From Actinacidiphila bryophytorum (GTDB taxonomy: Bacteria > Actinomycetota > Actinomycetes > Streptomycetales > Streptomycetaceae): a DNA stretch of 64,000 nucleotides. The notes under the pieces are model-generated. The model saw nothing but the letters and a program-made list of their open reading frames with translations. It did no database searches and was not told the DNA's origin. Below, in pieces: positions 44,262 through 52,215 of the stretch. The DNA is taken from positions 235,168 to 299,167 of the forward strand of contig NZ_JAFFIX010000010.1 in NCBI RefSeq assembly GCF_016916835.1, in the 5' to 3' direction. Position numbers and translations under genes: made by a program. Position 1 is the first letter of the stretch; every line of letters begins with the position of its first letter.

Positions 44262-45494
44262 ATGAGCAACCGCCGCGCAGCCACCCGTGTCCGCCGCCGC
44301 GTCGCCGCCGTGTTCGGCGCGGGATGCTGTCTGGCCGTAATCGCCGCCCCGGCACACGCGGCCGGGGACTCGCAGGTCGGCGGCGAACTGCTCGGCGAAC
44401 CCGGTGTGCACGTGCAGCGCGAGGACGGCGCGCCCCGGCTGCCCTCGGGCATCAGCGCCCTGTCGTGGACCGTCTCCGACGCCAGGTCGGGGAAGGTCCT
44501 GGCCGCGAAGAACGCGCACCGCGAGCTGCCGCCCGCGTCCACCCTCAAGACGCTCTTCGCGGTGACCGTCCTGCCGCGCTTCCCCGCGGACGAGACGCAC
44601 AAGGTCGTCGACGACGACCTGGCCGGCATCGGCGCGGGCAGCAGCCTGGTCGGCGTGCAGGCCGGGCAGACGTACACCGTGGCGGACCTGTGGCGCGGGG
44701 TCTTCCTCGCGTCGGGCAACGACGCCGTGCACGTACTGGCGCACATGAACGGCTCGGTGCCGCTGACGGTGTCCCAGATGCAGGCCAAGGCCGAGATGCT
44801 GGGTGCCGACGACACCCATGTCGTCTCGCCCGACGGCTACGACTACCCGGGCCAGGTCTCGTCCGCGTACGACCTGGCGCTGTTCGCCCGCGCGGGCCTG
44901 GCGAACCGCGACTTCGCCGGCTACGCCTCGACGGCGACGGCGCAGTTCCCGGGCGGCTTCGACGCGCACGGCACGTACGTGAAGTCGTTCGGCATCCAGA
45001 ACACCAACCGGCTGCTGACCGGCGCGGGCGGTGTGCACCCCTACCCGGGGCTGGTCGGGGTGAAGAACGGCTACACCACCAACGCGGGCAACACCCTGAT
45101 CGCCGCCGCGACCCGGCAGGGCAGGACCCTCATCGTCACCGTGATGAACCCGCAGTCGGGGCTGCCGCAGGCGGTCTACACGGAGGCGGCCAAGCTGCTG
45201 GACTGGGGTTTCGCCGCCGCGGGCCACACCGCCTCGGTGGGCACCCTGAACGCCGCGCCGACCGCCTACCACCTCAAGGGCATCCCGGCGCAGGCCCCGG
45301 CGTCGGCCAAGCAGGAGCAGCACCAGCCGCCACAGGCCCGGCTGAAGGAGGAGCAGAAGCCCGCGCCCGCACCGGCGGCGCACTCCTCGAACACCTCGGC
45401 GCGGGCCTGGTACGTGGGCGGCGGCCTGGCCGTGGTGGCGGCCGCGTCGGTCCTGCTGCTGCGGCGCAGGACGGGCGGCGGCCGCAACCGGTGA
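44262..45494 (+). CDS. D-alanyl-D-alanine carboxypeptidase (S11, low-molecular-weight PBP)
   Basis: A 410-residue exported enzyme that trims the last D-Ala from peptidoglycan stems. The signal peptide ends near APAHA. Penicillin-binding motifs are PASTLKTLF (Ser-x-x-Lys), LASGNDA (Ser-x-Asn) and VGVKNGYTT in place of the usual Lys-Thr-Gly. A Gln/Pro/Lys-rich linker leads to a C-terminal membrane helix with basic end (LLLRRRTGGG), anchoring it to the membrane. No ribosome site lies at normal distance. The start codon itself is inside an inverted repeat, TCATACG-GTGAA-CGTATGA (44247-44265), so the mRNA may be leaderless and a regulator could bind there. Confidence 0.9.
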   Translation: MSNRRAATRVRRRVAAVFGAGCCLAVIAAPAHAAGDSQVGGELLGEPGVHVQREDGAPRLPSGISALSWTVSDARSGKVLAAKNAHRELPPASTLKTLFAVTVLPRFPADETHKVVDDDLAGIGAGSSLVGVQAGQTYTVADLWRGVFLASGNDAVHVLAHMNGSVPLTVSQMQAKAEMLGADDTHVVSPDGYDYPGQVSSAYDLALFARAGLANRDFAGYASTATAQFPGGFDAHGTYVKSFGIQNTNRLLTGAGGVHPYPGLVGVKNGYTTNAGNTLIAAATRQGRTLIVTVMNPQSGLPQAVYTEAAKLLDWGFAAAGHTASVGTLNAAPTAYHLKGIPAQAPASAKQEQHQPPQARLKEEQKPAPAPAAHSSNTSARAWYVGGGLAVVAAASVLLLRRRTGGGRNR

Positions 45495-45535
45495 CCCGGC
45501 GGCGGCAAGGCGGCGTGCTACAGTACAGGCAGCAC

Positions 45536-45577
45536 ATGTCTGCGCCCTCTTCTCAGCGGCGCCGGTGCTGGTTCTGA
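45536..45577 (+). CDS. Possible leader peptide before the rho paralogue (MSAPSSQRRRCWF)
   Basis: A 13-codon frame, ATG to TGA, encodes MSAPSSQRRRCWF. A TACAGT -10-like box at 45519-45524 lies 11 bases upstream, so the transcript may begin just before the ATG. The basic run followed by Cys-Trp-Phe and a stop is the sort of sequence that can stall a ribosome. The following 230 bases hold hairpins (CCGCGG-TTCTTCG-CCGCGG near 45705; TCCGCGG-TCCGCGGA near 45738) before the Rho start. Upstream small frames regulating rho are known in other bacteria; the link here is inference. Confidence 0.4.
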   Translation: MSAPSSQRRRCWF

Positions 45578-45807
45578 GTTCCCACCGCCCGACGGCAGTC
45601 CCGTACGGCCCGGTGGTTCTTCTCCGCAGTCGTGAGCGTGCAGGTCTCCCACGGCCCCAGGCTCAGCGATGTGCGCCGGTTCGCCCCCAGCGCCGCGGTT
45701 CTTCGCCGCGGCCCGGGCCACCTGGCGATGTCCGCGGTCCGCGGAGCGTGTTGTGTCCGCTCGCGCCGCACACCCCTTCTTTCCGTCCGCGAAAGGACGA
45801 CAACCTG

Positions 45808-46959
45808 ATGACCGACATTCTCGAACGGCCGGACGTACGGCCGCAGACGACGAGCCGGGTGGCGGGTGTCCTCGACATCCAGGGCTCCGGCGGCCAGGGC
45901 CGCCTTCGTACGGCAGGACTGCACGCCTCCCCCGGCGACGTCCACGTCCCCGCGGCGCAGATCCGCAAGGCGGGCCTGCGCAGGGGCGACCTGGTCGAGG
46001 GCACCGCCGCCAAACCCGGCACCCTCGGCGACGTCCTGCTGGTCAACGGCCTGCCCGTACAGCAGCGCAGGCCGCACTTCGCCGACCTGACACCGCTTCA
46101 CCCGCGCGAGCGGCTGCGCCTGGAGAGCGGGCTGCTCAAGGGCTCGGGCGCGCTGTCCGGGCGGCTGATGGACCTGCTCACCCCCGTCGGCAAGGGCCAG
46201 CGCGGGCTGGTCGTGGCCCCGCCGAAGGCCGGCAAGACGGTGCTGCTGCAGAGCATCGCGGCGGCCGTCGCCGCCAACCACCCCGAGTGCCACCTGATGG
46301 TGGTGCTGCTGGACGAACGCCCCGAGGAGGTCACCGACATGCGGCGCAGTGTGCGCGGCGAGGTGCTGGCCTCGACCTTCGACCGGCCCGCGCGCGAGCA
46401 CATCGCACTCGCCGAGCTGGCCGTCGAGCGGGCCAAGCGGCTGGTGGAGCTGGGGCAGGACGTGGTGATCCTGCTGGACTCGCTGACCCGGCTGTGCCGG
46501 GCGCACAACACCGCGGGCGCGGCCAGCGGCCGTACGCTGTCCGGCGGTGTGGACGCGGCCGCGCTGCTCGGCCCGAAGCGCTTCTTCGGGGCGGCGCGGC
46601 TGGCCGAGGAGGGCGGTTCGCTCACCATCCTGGCGACCGCGCTGATCGACACCGGCTCCCGGGCGGACAACTTCTTCTACGAGGAGCTGAAGAGCACCGG
46701 CAACATGGAGCTGCACCTGGACCGGGCGCTCGCCGAGCGGCGGGTCTTCCCCGCCGTCGACGTGACCGCGTCCGGCACCCGGCGCGAGGAGATGCTGCTG
46801 ACGGCGGCGGAACTGCCCGTGGTGCGGGGCCTGCGGCAGGTGCTGCACGGCAGGGACGCGCAGTCCGGCCTCGACGTGCTGCTGGACAAGCTGCGCAGGA
46901 CCCCGGACAACGCGTCCTTCCTGCGCCTGGTGCAGGGCACCCTCCCCGGAGCCGGCTGA
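45808..46959 (+). CDS. Short Rho transcription-termination-factor paralogue
   Basis: A 383-residue Rho-type hexameric helicase. The ATPase core is complete: Walker A APPKAGKT, LLDERPEEVTDM with the catalytic Glu, ILLDSLTRL, the Q-loop ASGRTLSGGVDAAALLGPK, EEGGSLTILATALIDTGS, EELKSTGNMELHL and the arginine-finger stretch GTRREEML. The helical N-terminal domain and the long insertion of the usual actinobacterial Rho are absent. In the RNA-binding domain the usual GFGFLR is GQGRLR and DxYVSPSQIR is DVHVPAAQIR, so the primary-site aromatics are lost. It is likely a second, specialised Rho; the housekeeping copy should lie elsewhere. GAAAGGA precedes ATG 45808. Confidence 0.88.
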   Translation: MTDILERPDVRPQTTSRVAGVLDIQGSGGQGRLRTAGLHASPGDVHVPAAQIRKAGLRRGDLVEGTAAKPGTLGDVLLVNGLPVQQRRPHFADLTPLHPRERLRLESGLLKGSGALSGRLMDLLTPVGKGQRGLVVAPPKAGKTVLLQSIAAAVAANHPECHLMVVLLDERPEEVTDMRRSVRGEVLASTFDRPAREHIALAELAVERAKRLVELGQDVVILLDSLTRLCRAHNTAGAASGRTLSGGVDAAALLGPKRFFGAARLAEEGGSLTILATALIDTGSRADNFFYEELKSTGNMELHLDRALAERRVFPAVDVTASGTRREEMLLTAAELPVVRGLRQVLHGRDAQSGLDVLLDKLRRTPDNASFLRLVQGTLPGAG

Positions 46960-47007
46960 GCGGGGACGGCCGGGCGGAAATCCGGTGGCCCGCGGGGAGC
47001 GGGCCGC

Positions 47008-47847
47008 GTGATGATCGGGCGCATGGACGCGACGGCGGGTGCGCAGGCCGGTCAGGCGGACGGTACGGGCATGGCCGAGGCCTTCCTGCGGGACGGCTTC
47101 GTGAAGATCGAGGGGGCCTTCTCCGCGGAGGTCGCGCGGGAGTGCGCGGCGCTGCTGTGGCAGGAGACCGGGTGCGACCCCGACGACCCGGCGACGTGGA
47201 CACAGCCGGTGCACTGGGTGGGCGGGATGGCGCAGCCACCCTTCGCCGCCGCTGCCAACACCCCCGTGCTGCATGCCGCGTTCGACCTGCTGGTCGGCGC
47301 GGGCCGGTGGGTGCCGCGCGACTCGCTGGGCTCCTTCCCGCTGCGCTTCCCCCACGAGGAGGAGCCCGACGACGCCGGCTGGCACATCGAGGGCAGCTAT
47401 CTCCCCGACGGCGCCACCTGGTACTTCACCAACCTGCGCTCACGCGACCGGGCGCTGCTGATGCTGTTCCTCTTCACGGACGTCGACGAGCACAATGCGC
47501 CGACCCGTATCAGGGTCGGCTCCCACCTGGACATCCCGCCGCTGCTCGCCCCGTACGGCGAGGCGGGTGTGTCGGGCCTGGCGCTGGCCCCCGCGCTGGT
47601 CTCGGCGAGCGAGCACCGGCCCGTCGCACTGGCGACGGGCCGGGCCGGCGATGTCTTCCTGTGCCACCCCTTCCTGGTGCACGCGGCGCAGCCGCACCAC
47701 GGCAGCCGGCCGCGCTTCATGGCGCAGCCGCCGCTGCACCCCGCGGTGCCGCTGGAGTTGGAGCGGGCGGACGGGGCGTACTCGCCGGTGGAGTCGGCGA
47801 TACGGCAGGGGCTCGGCGCCGCGGGCGGCGGCGGGCCGGTCGGCTAG
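47008..47847 (+). CDS. Phytanoyl-CoA dioxygenase-family protein
   Basis: A 279-residue Fe(II)/2-oxoglutarate oxygenase-like protein. FLRDGFVKIEGAFSAE is the typical opening of the family. GWHIEGSYLPD supplies the first His-x-acid pair, and FLCHPFLVHAAQPHHG the distal His. TRIRVGSHLDIPPLL and the terminal PRFMAQPPL fit the jelly-roll strands. GTG 47008 lies nine bases after GGGGAG; ATG 47011 and 47023 are alternatives. It is followed 10 bp later by a LuxR regulator, a pairing seen in secondary metabolism, but no biosynthetic genes surround it. The substrate is unknown. Confidence 0.82.
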   Translation: MMIGRMDATAGAQAGQADGTGMAEAFLRDGFVKIEGAFSAEVARECAALLWQETGCDPDDPATWTQPVHWVGGMAQPPFAAAANTPVLHAAFDLLVGAGRWVPRDSLGSFPLRFPHEEEPDDAGWHIEGSYLPDGATWYFTNLRSRDRALLMLFLFTDVDEHNAPTRIRVGSHLDIPPLLAPYGEAGVSGLALAPALVSASEHRPVALATGRAGDVFLCHPFLVHAAQPHHGSRPRFMAQPPLHPAVPLELERADGAYSPVESAIRQGLGAAGGGGPVG

Positions 47848-47857
47848 CGTGCGGGGC

Positions 47858-50749
47858 ATGCTGCACGGACGGGACGGGGAAGCGGCGGAGCTGCGGGCAC
47901 TGCTGGACGGCGCGCGGGCCGGGCGCAGCGGTGTGCTGGTGCTGCGCGGCGAGGCCGGGATCGGCAAGACAGCGCTGCTGGAGTACGCGGTCGGCGCGGC
48001 CGAGGGCATGAGCGTGGTGCGCGGCTCGGGCGTGGAGTTCGAGGCGGAACTGCCCTACGCCGGGCTGCAGTTGCTGCTGCGTCCGGCACTGGGGTCGCTG
48101 GACGCGCTGCCCGAGCCGCAACGGCGGGCGCTGCGGGCGGCGTTCGGCCTGGCGGCGGAGGGTGCGGGCGAGGGCGCGGGCGAGCCGATGTTCGTCGGGC
48201 TCGCGGTGCTGTCGCTGCTGTCCGAGCACGCGGCGGACGGCCCGCTGCTGTGCGTCGTGGACGACGCCCAGTGGCTGGACCGGGCGTCCGCCGACGCGCT
48301 GGCCTTCGCGGCCCGCAGGCTGGACGCGGAGGGTATCGCCCTGGTCTTCGCCGCACGGGACGGCGAGGGCGCCTTCCCGGCGCCGGGGCTGCCCGAGCTG
48401 CGGCCCGCGCCGCTGGACGAGGCGGCGGCAGGAGCACTGCTCGCCGACCGTGCCGGGCCGCTCGCCGAGCCGGTACGCCGGCAGGTGCTCGCCGAGGCGC
48501 AGGGCAATCCGCTGGCACTGCTCGAACTGCCCGTCGGCCTGCGCGGCCCGGAAGCCACCGCCGACGTGGCCCATCCGCTGCCGCTGACCAGCCGGCTGCA
48601 ACTGGCCTTCCACGGCCGGGTCAGCCATCTGCCGCGGGCCACCCAGACGCTGCTGCTGGTGGCCGCCGCCGACCACACGGGCGAGCTGGGCACGATCCTG
48701 CGGGCCGCGGCCGACCTGGACGCGGGCGTCGCGGACCTGCCGCCCGCGCAGGACGCCGGGCTGGTCACGGTGGGCGGCACCGCACTGCGCTTCCGCCACC
48801 CGCTGGTGCGGGCCGCGATCCACCAGCGGGCCGCGCTCCCGGAGCGGCTGGCCGCACACCGCGCCCTGGCCCGCGCCGCCGACCCCGAGCGCGAGCCCGA
48901 CCACCGGGCCTGGCACCTGGCCGCGGCGGCGACCGGCCCTGACGAGGAGGTGGCGACGGCGCTCGAACAGACCGCGGGCCGCGCCAGGGAACGCAGCGGG
49001 CACACCGCGGCTGCCGCCGCCTACGCCCGTGCCGCCCGGCTGAGCACCGACCCCGCGTCCCGGCTGCGCCGCCTGCTGCTGGCCGCGGAGTCCGCCTCCG
49101 AGGCCGGCGAACTCCCCCAGGCCCGCACCCTGGCCGACCAGGCCACCCGCTCCCTCCGCCCCCACCCGCCCGCACCCCCGCAAGCCCCAGGCACACCCGC
49201 ACCGCCCACCGCAGGACCGCCCGGCTCCCCCCAGGGGGCCAGCGCAGCCAGTGGCGGGGAGGTCGCCGGGCAGGCGGGGGCAGGCGCGGTCTACGGGGCT
49301 GGGGAGGAGGCCGCGGGGCAGGCGCGGGCGCGGGCGATGTACGTACGCGGGCTGGCCGACTTCTGGGAGGGGGACTTCTCCGGTGCCCACCGGGGGCTGG
49401 TCGAGGGGGCCGGGCTGGTCGCGGTGAGCGATCCGGCGCGGGCGGCGCGGATGCTGGTGCAGGCCACGCACACCGCGTGGTATCTCGGCGCGGACGAGGT
49501 CGCCGACACCGTGGAGAGGCTGGCGGCCCTCGACCTGCCCGCGGACGCCCCGATCCTCCCGGTGGCCCGCTTCCTGACCGGGGCGCTGGGCCGGCACCCG
49601 GCTGGGCAGGCACCGCCCGGGGTGGGCGCCGCCGCGGACGCGGCACGGGCCGCGCACGGCGGGCGGGTCGACCCGCGGGACCTGGTGATGCTGTGCGGGG
49701 TGGGGCTGACGCTGGGCCAGGACGCCCAGTCGCACGAGCTGACGACCGCGCTGGCCGCGGAGAGCCGGGAGAGCGGCGGGGTGGGCCGGCTCACCACGAT
49801 CATGTTCTTCCGCGCGGAGGCGGAGATCTTCGACAGCCGCTACGAGGACGCCGCGGCCACCGCGGCCGAGGCGCTGCGGATCGCCGCGGACACCGGCCAG
49901 CGGCAGTGGGTGAGCCAGTTGAGCAGCGCGCTCGCGCACGTCGCCGCGGTGCGCGGCGAGGAGCAGGAGTGCCGCGGCCTGGTCGACGCGGCCCTCGCGG
50001 GCGGTTCTGGTACGGCCATGGCGCCGGGCGCACCGTGGGCCTACTGGTCGCAGGGGCTGCTGGAGCTGGGTCTCGGCCGGGCGCAGGCCGCGCTCGACCG
50101 CCTGGCGCTGCTCGGCGAGGAGTCGGTGCGCCACCACATCTGCGCGACCCGCAGCGTCCCCGACCTGGTGGAGGCCGCGGTGCGGCTCGGGGTGCCGGAG
50201 CGCGCGGACGCGCCCTTCGCCCGCTTCGAGGCGTGGGCGGCCCGCTCGGGGCAGGGCTGGGCGGCGGCGCTGGTGGACCGCTGCCGGGCGCTGCGGGCGC
50301 CGGACGACGGCGCGGAGGCGTACTTCCGTGCGGCGCTCGCGGGGCACGACCCGCACCGGCGGGCCATGGAGTCGGCGCGTACGGGGCTGCTGTACGGCGA
50401 GTGGCTGCGGCGGGCGCGGCGCAAGAACGAGGCCAGGACCGTGCTGCGCGGGGCGCTTGACGCCTTCGAGCGGCTGGGGGCGCGTCCCTGGGCGGAACGG
50501 GCGCGCGGCGAACTGGGCGCGGCGGGCGGCGCGGTGCCGGAGGCCGGCCGGGAGAGCGGCCCGGTGGACGCGGAGGCGGGGCTGACACCGCAGGAGTCGC
50601 AGATCGTGCGGCTGGCGGCGGAGGGCCTGTCGAACAAGGACATCGCCGCCCGGCTGTTCCTGAGCCCGCGGACGGTCGGCTACCACCTCTACAAGGCGTA
50701 TCCGAAGCTCGGTGTGGTCTCCCGCGGCGAGCTGGCGGGGCTGTTCTGA
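47858..50749 (+). CDS. Large ATP-binding LuxR (LAL-type) transcriptional regulator
   Basis: A 963-residue regulator. The N-terminal AAA module has Walker A GEAGIGKT (residues 32-39) and Walker B LLCVVDDAQWLD, then FRHPLVRAAI. A long TPR-like helical region fills residues 300-870, and the C-terminus is a LuxR helix-turn-helix: LTPQESQIVRLAAEGLSNKDIAARL..RTVGYHLYKAYPKLG. A low-complexity Pro/Gly/Ala insertion of about 50 residues (49140-49320), containing a near-duplicate GEVAGQAGAGAVYG/GEEAAGQARARAMYV, interrupts the helical region. LAL proteins are usually pathway-specific activators; its target is not evident here. Confidence 0.9.
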   Translation: MLHGRDGEAAELRALLDGARAGRSGVLVLRGEAGIGKTALLEYAVGAAEGMSVVRGSGVEFEAELPYAGLQLLLRPALGSLDALPEPQRRALRAAFGLAAEGAGEGAGEPMFVGLAVLSLLSEHAADGPLLCVVDDAQWLDRASADALAFAARRLDAEGIALVFAARDGEGAFPAPGLPELRPAPLDEAAAGALLADRAGPLAEPVRRQVLAEAQGNPLALLELPVGLRGPEATADVAHPLPLTSRLQLAFHGRVSHLPRATQTLLLVAAADHTGELGTILRAAADLDAGVADLPPAQDAGLVTVGGTALRFRHPLVRAAIHQRAALPERLAAHRALARAADPEREPDHRAWHLAAAATGPDEEVATALEQTAGRARERSGHTAAAAAYARAARLSTDPASRLRRLLLAAESASEAGELPQARTLADQATRSLRPHPPAPPQAPGTPAPPTAGPPGSPQGASAASGGEVAGQAGAGAVYGAGEEAAGQARARAMYVRGLADFWEGDFSGAHRGLVEGAGLVAVSDPARAARMLVQATHTAWYLGADEVADTVERLAALDLPADAPILPVARFLTGALGRHPAGQAPPGVGAAADAARAAHGGRVDPRDLVMLCGVGLTLGQDAQSHELTTALAAESRESGGVGRLTTIMFFRAEAEIFDSRYEDAAATAAEALRIAADTGQRQWVSQLSSALAHVAAVRGEEQECRGLVDAALAGGSGTAMAPGAPWAYWSQGLLELGLGRAQAALDRLALLGEESVRHHICATRSVPDLVEAAVRLGVPERADAPFARFEAWAARSGQGWAAALVDRCRALRAPDDGAEAYFRAALAGHDPHRRAMESARTGLLYGEWLRRARRKNEARTVLRGALDAFERLGARPWAERARGELGAAGGAVPEAGRESGPVDAEAGLTPQESQIVRLAAEGLSNKDIAARLFLSPRTVGYHLYKAYPKLGVVSRGELAGLF

Positions 50750-50755
50750 CCTGGG

Positions 50756-50792
50756 CCGTGCCCGCCCGGTGGTGAAGACCGGGCGGGCACGG
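50756..50792. terminator. Strong bidirectional hairpin
   Basis: CCGTGCCCGCCCGGT and ACCGGGCGGGCACGG form a perfect 15-bp stem with a 7-base loop between the LuxR gene and the convergent LysM-M23 gene. Confidence 0.85.
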
Positions 50793-50834
50793 ACGGCGCG
50801 GCGGCTGGGCCGCATCGTGTCGGGTCGGGTCGGG

Positions 50835-51635
50835 TCAGACGGTGACGCCGTGCGCGGCGAGGTAGGCGACCGGGTCGATGTCGGAGCCGTAGTCCGGGGT
50901 GGTGCGGACCTCGAAGTGCAGGTGCGGCCCGGTGACGTTGCCGGTGGCGCCGGATATGCCGATCTCCTGGCCGGAGGCGACGGTCTGGCCGGCCGAGACG
51001 ACCGGGTTGGTCAGGTGGCCGTACAGCGTGTACTTGCCGTCGGCGTGCCGGATGATCACGTCGTTGCCGTAGGAGCCGTCGGCGCCGGCGTGGACGACGG
51101 TGCCCGCGGCGACGGAGTGGACCGGGGTGCCGCTCCAGACCAGGAAGTCGACGCCGGTGTGGTAGCCGGAGGACCAGTTGGAGCCCTCGGCGTGGTAAGG
51201 CGTGCCGATGGCGGCGTCGCCGACCGGCTTGCTGTACCCGCTGGCGCTGACGGTCTTCTTGGCGGCGGCGGGCGCGGCCTTCTTGGCGGGGGCCGGGGCG
51301 GCCTTGGCCACGGCCGTGTTCAGCGTGAGGTGCTGGCCGGGGCGGATCAGGCTCGGGTTGGTGCCGATGACCTTCTTGTTGGCGTTGTAGAGGGCCTTCC
51401 AGCCGCCCTTGACGTGGTGGGCGGTGGCGATCTTCGCGAGGGTGTCGCCGCGTACCACGGTGTACTGGTGGGCCTTGGCGGAGGCGGCGGGGGCCTTGGC
51501 GGGCTCGGCGGCCGACGCGTGGGCGACGGAGACCAGCGGCAGGGCGAGGGCGGCGCCCCCGGTGCCGGCGGCGATGCACACCCGGGTGAGGCGGTTGAGC
51601 GAGCGGGGCTTGCGGTGCTGTCCCTTTGCGGGCAT
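50835..51635 (-). CDS. Secreted LysM - M23 endopeptidase under c-di-AMP riboswitch
   Basis: A 266-residue exported peptidoglycan endopeptidase. The signal peptide ends near AHASA, LysM covers about residues 57-105 (YTVVRGDTLAKIATAHHV...LIRPGQHL), an Ala/Lys linker follows, and the M23 domain has zinc ligands in YHTGVDFLV and GPHLHFEVR. It resembles the C-terminal two thirds of the Rpf-LysM-M23 protein at 41288 but lacks the transglycosylase. GAGAGGAA precedes the ATG. The 5' leader of about 250 bases contains a ydaO-type riboswitch, which ties wall hydrolysis to the c-di-AMP level. Confidence 0.92.
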   Translation of the reverse strand: MPAKGQHRKPRSLNRLTRVCIAAGTGGAALALPLVSVAHASAAEPAKAPAASAKAHQYTVVRGDTLAKIATAHHVKGGWKALYNANKKVIGTNPSLIRPGQHLTLNTAVAKAAPAPAKKAAPAAAKKTVSASGYSKPVGDAAIGTPYHAEGSNWSSGYHTGVDFLVWSGTPVHSVAAGTVVHAGADGSYGNDVIIRHADGKYTLYGHLTNPVVSAGQTVASGQEIGISGATGNVTGPHLHFEVRTTPDYGSDIDPVAYLAAHGVTV

Positions 51636-51742
51636 GGGGGAATTCCTCTCCTACGCCTGCGAGGTGAGCTGTCGGGTTCGGGCAGGAGATGCCCGGCCGC
51701 GCCTGCCGTGCCCGCGCTGTGCGGTGTGCGTGCGGCGGCGCG

Positions 51743-51880
51743 ACTTCACCCCGAGCCGTCCGGTGTCCCCGGACGGCGGCTTACCTGGGTCCCCCGCTCC
51801 TGCGCTGAATGCTCGGCTGTTCCGATCACCGGGCGGCGGCAGGATTCGGCGTCCCGCCCGGCGGATTCGCGGGCGTCCGG
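51743..51880 (-). ncRNA. c-di-AMP (ydaO-yuaA) riboswitch
   Basis: Read on the minus strand, the leader contains the conserved blocks in order: CGCCGAATCCTGCCG, ACAGCCGAGC, GCAGGAGCGGGGGACCCA and, after a variable GCCGTCCGG...CCGGACGGC stem, TCGGGGTGAA. This is the ydaO motif pattern. In Streptomyces such switches lie before cell-wall hydrolases and turn expression down when c-di-AMP is high. It belongs to the LysM-M23 gene 108 bases downstream. The ends are approximate. Confidence 0.85.
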
Positions 51881-51894
51881 CCCGCGGTAGGGCG

Positions 51895-51924
51895 AAGCTA
51901 GACGACGCCGGGAGCGGCGGGCAA
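51895..51924 (-). promoter_or_regulatory. Promoter of the riboswitch-controlled gene
   Basis: On the minus strand TTGCCC (complement of 51919-51924), an 18-bp spacer and TAGCTT (complement of 51895-51900) stand just before the riboswitch, giving a start near 51888. The remaining stretch 51925-52215 holds no gene that I can support. Confidence 0.55.
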
Positions 51925-52215
51925 CCAAAGGCGGCATGCCCCACCATTCCGCCCGTACCGGTGGTTACTCCCCGCCGTCCGGGCATACCGGTGCGTGTGC
52001 GCGCCGGTCGCCGCGGGTCGAGGGGCGGGGTGCGCAGGGTGACAAACCGCCCGCGCCGGGAACAGCGGGTGTTCCGGGGAAACCGGACCGTGTTCCCCCG
52101 GTGACGCCGGTCACGCGGCGGTTCGCGGGTGATCCCGGTCACTGCGAAATGCCGGAATTGCCCAGGAATTTCGGATCGGTCACGTTTTGCGGCCGACGGC
52201 CCGTCAGGCCGCGTT

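Noticed and set aside
45565..45807. An N-terminal extension of the Rho paralogue in the same frame
   Set aside because: The extra residues have no similarity to any Rho N-terminal domain, and GAAAGGA stands before ATG 45808.
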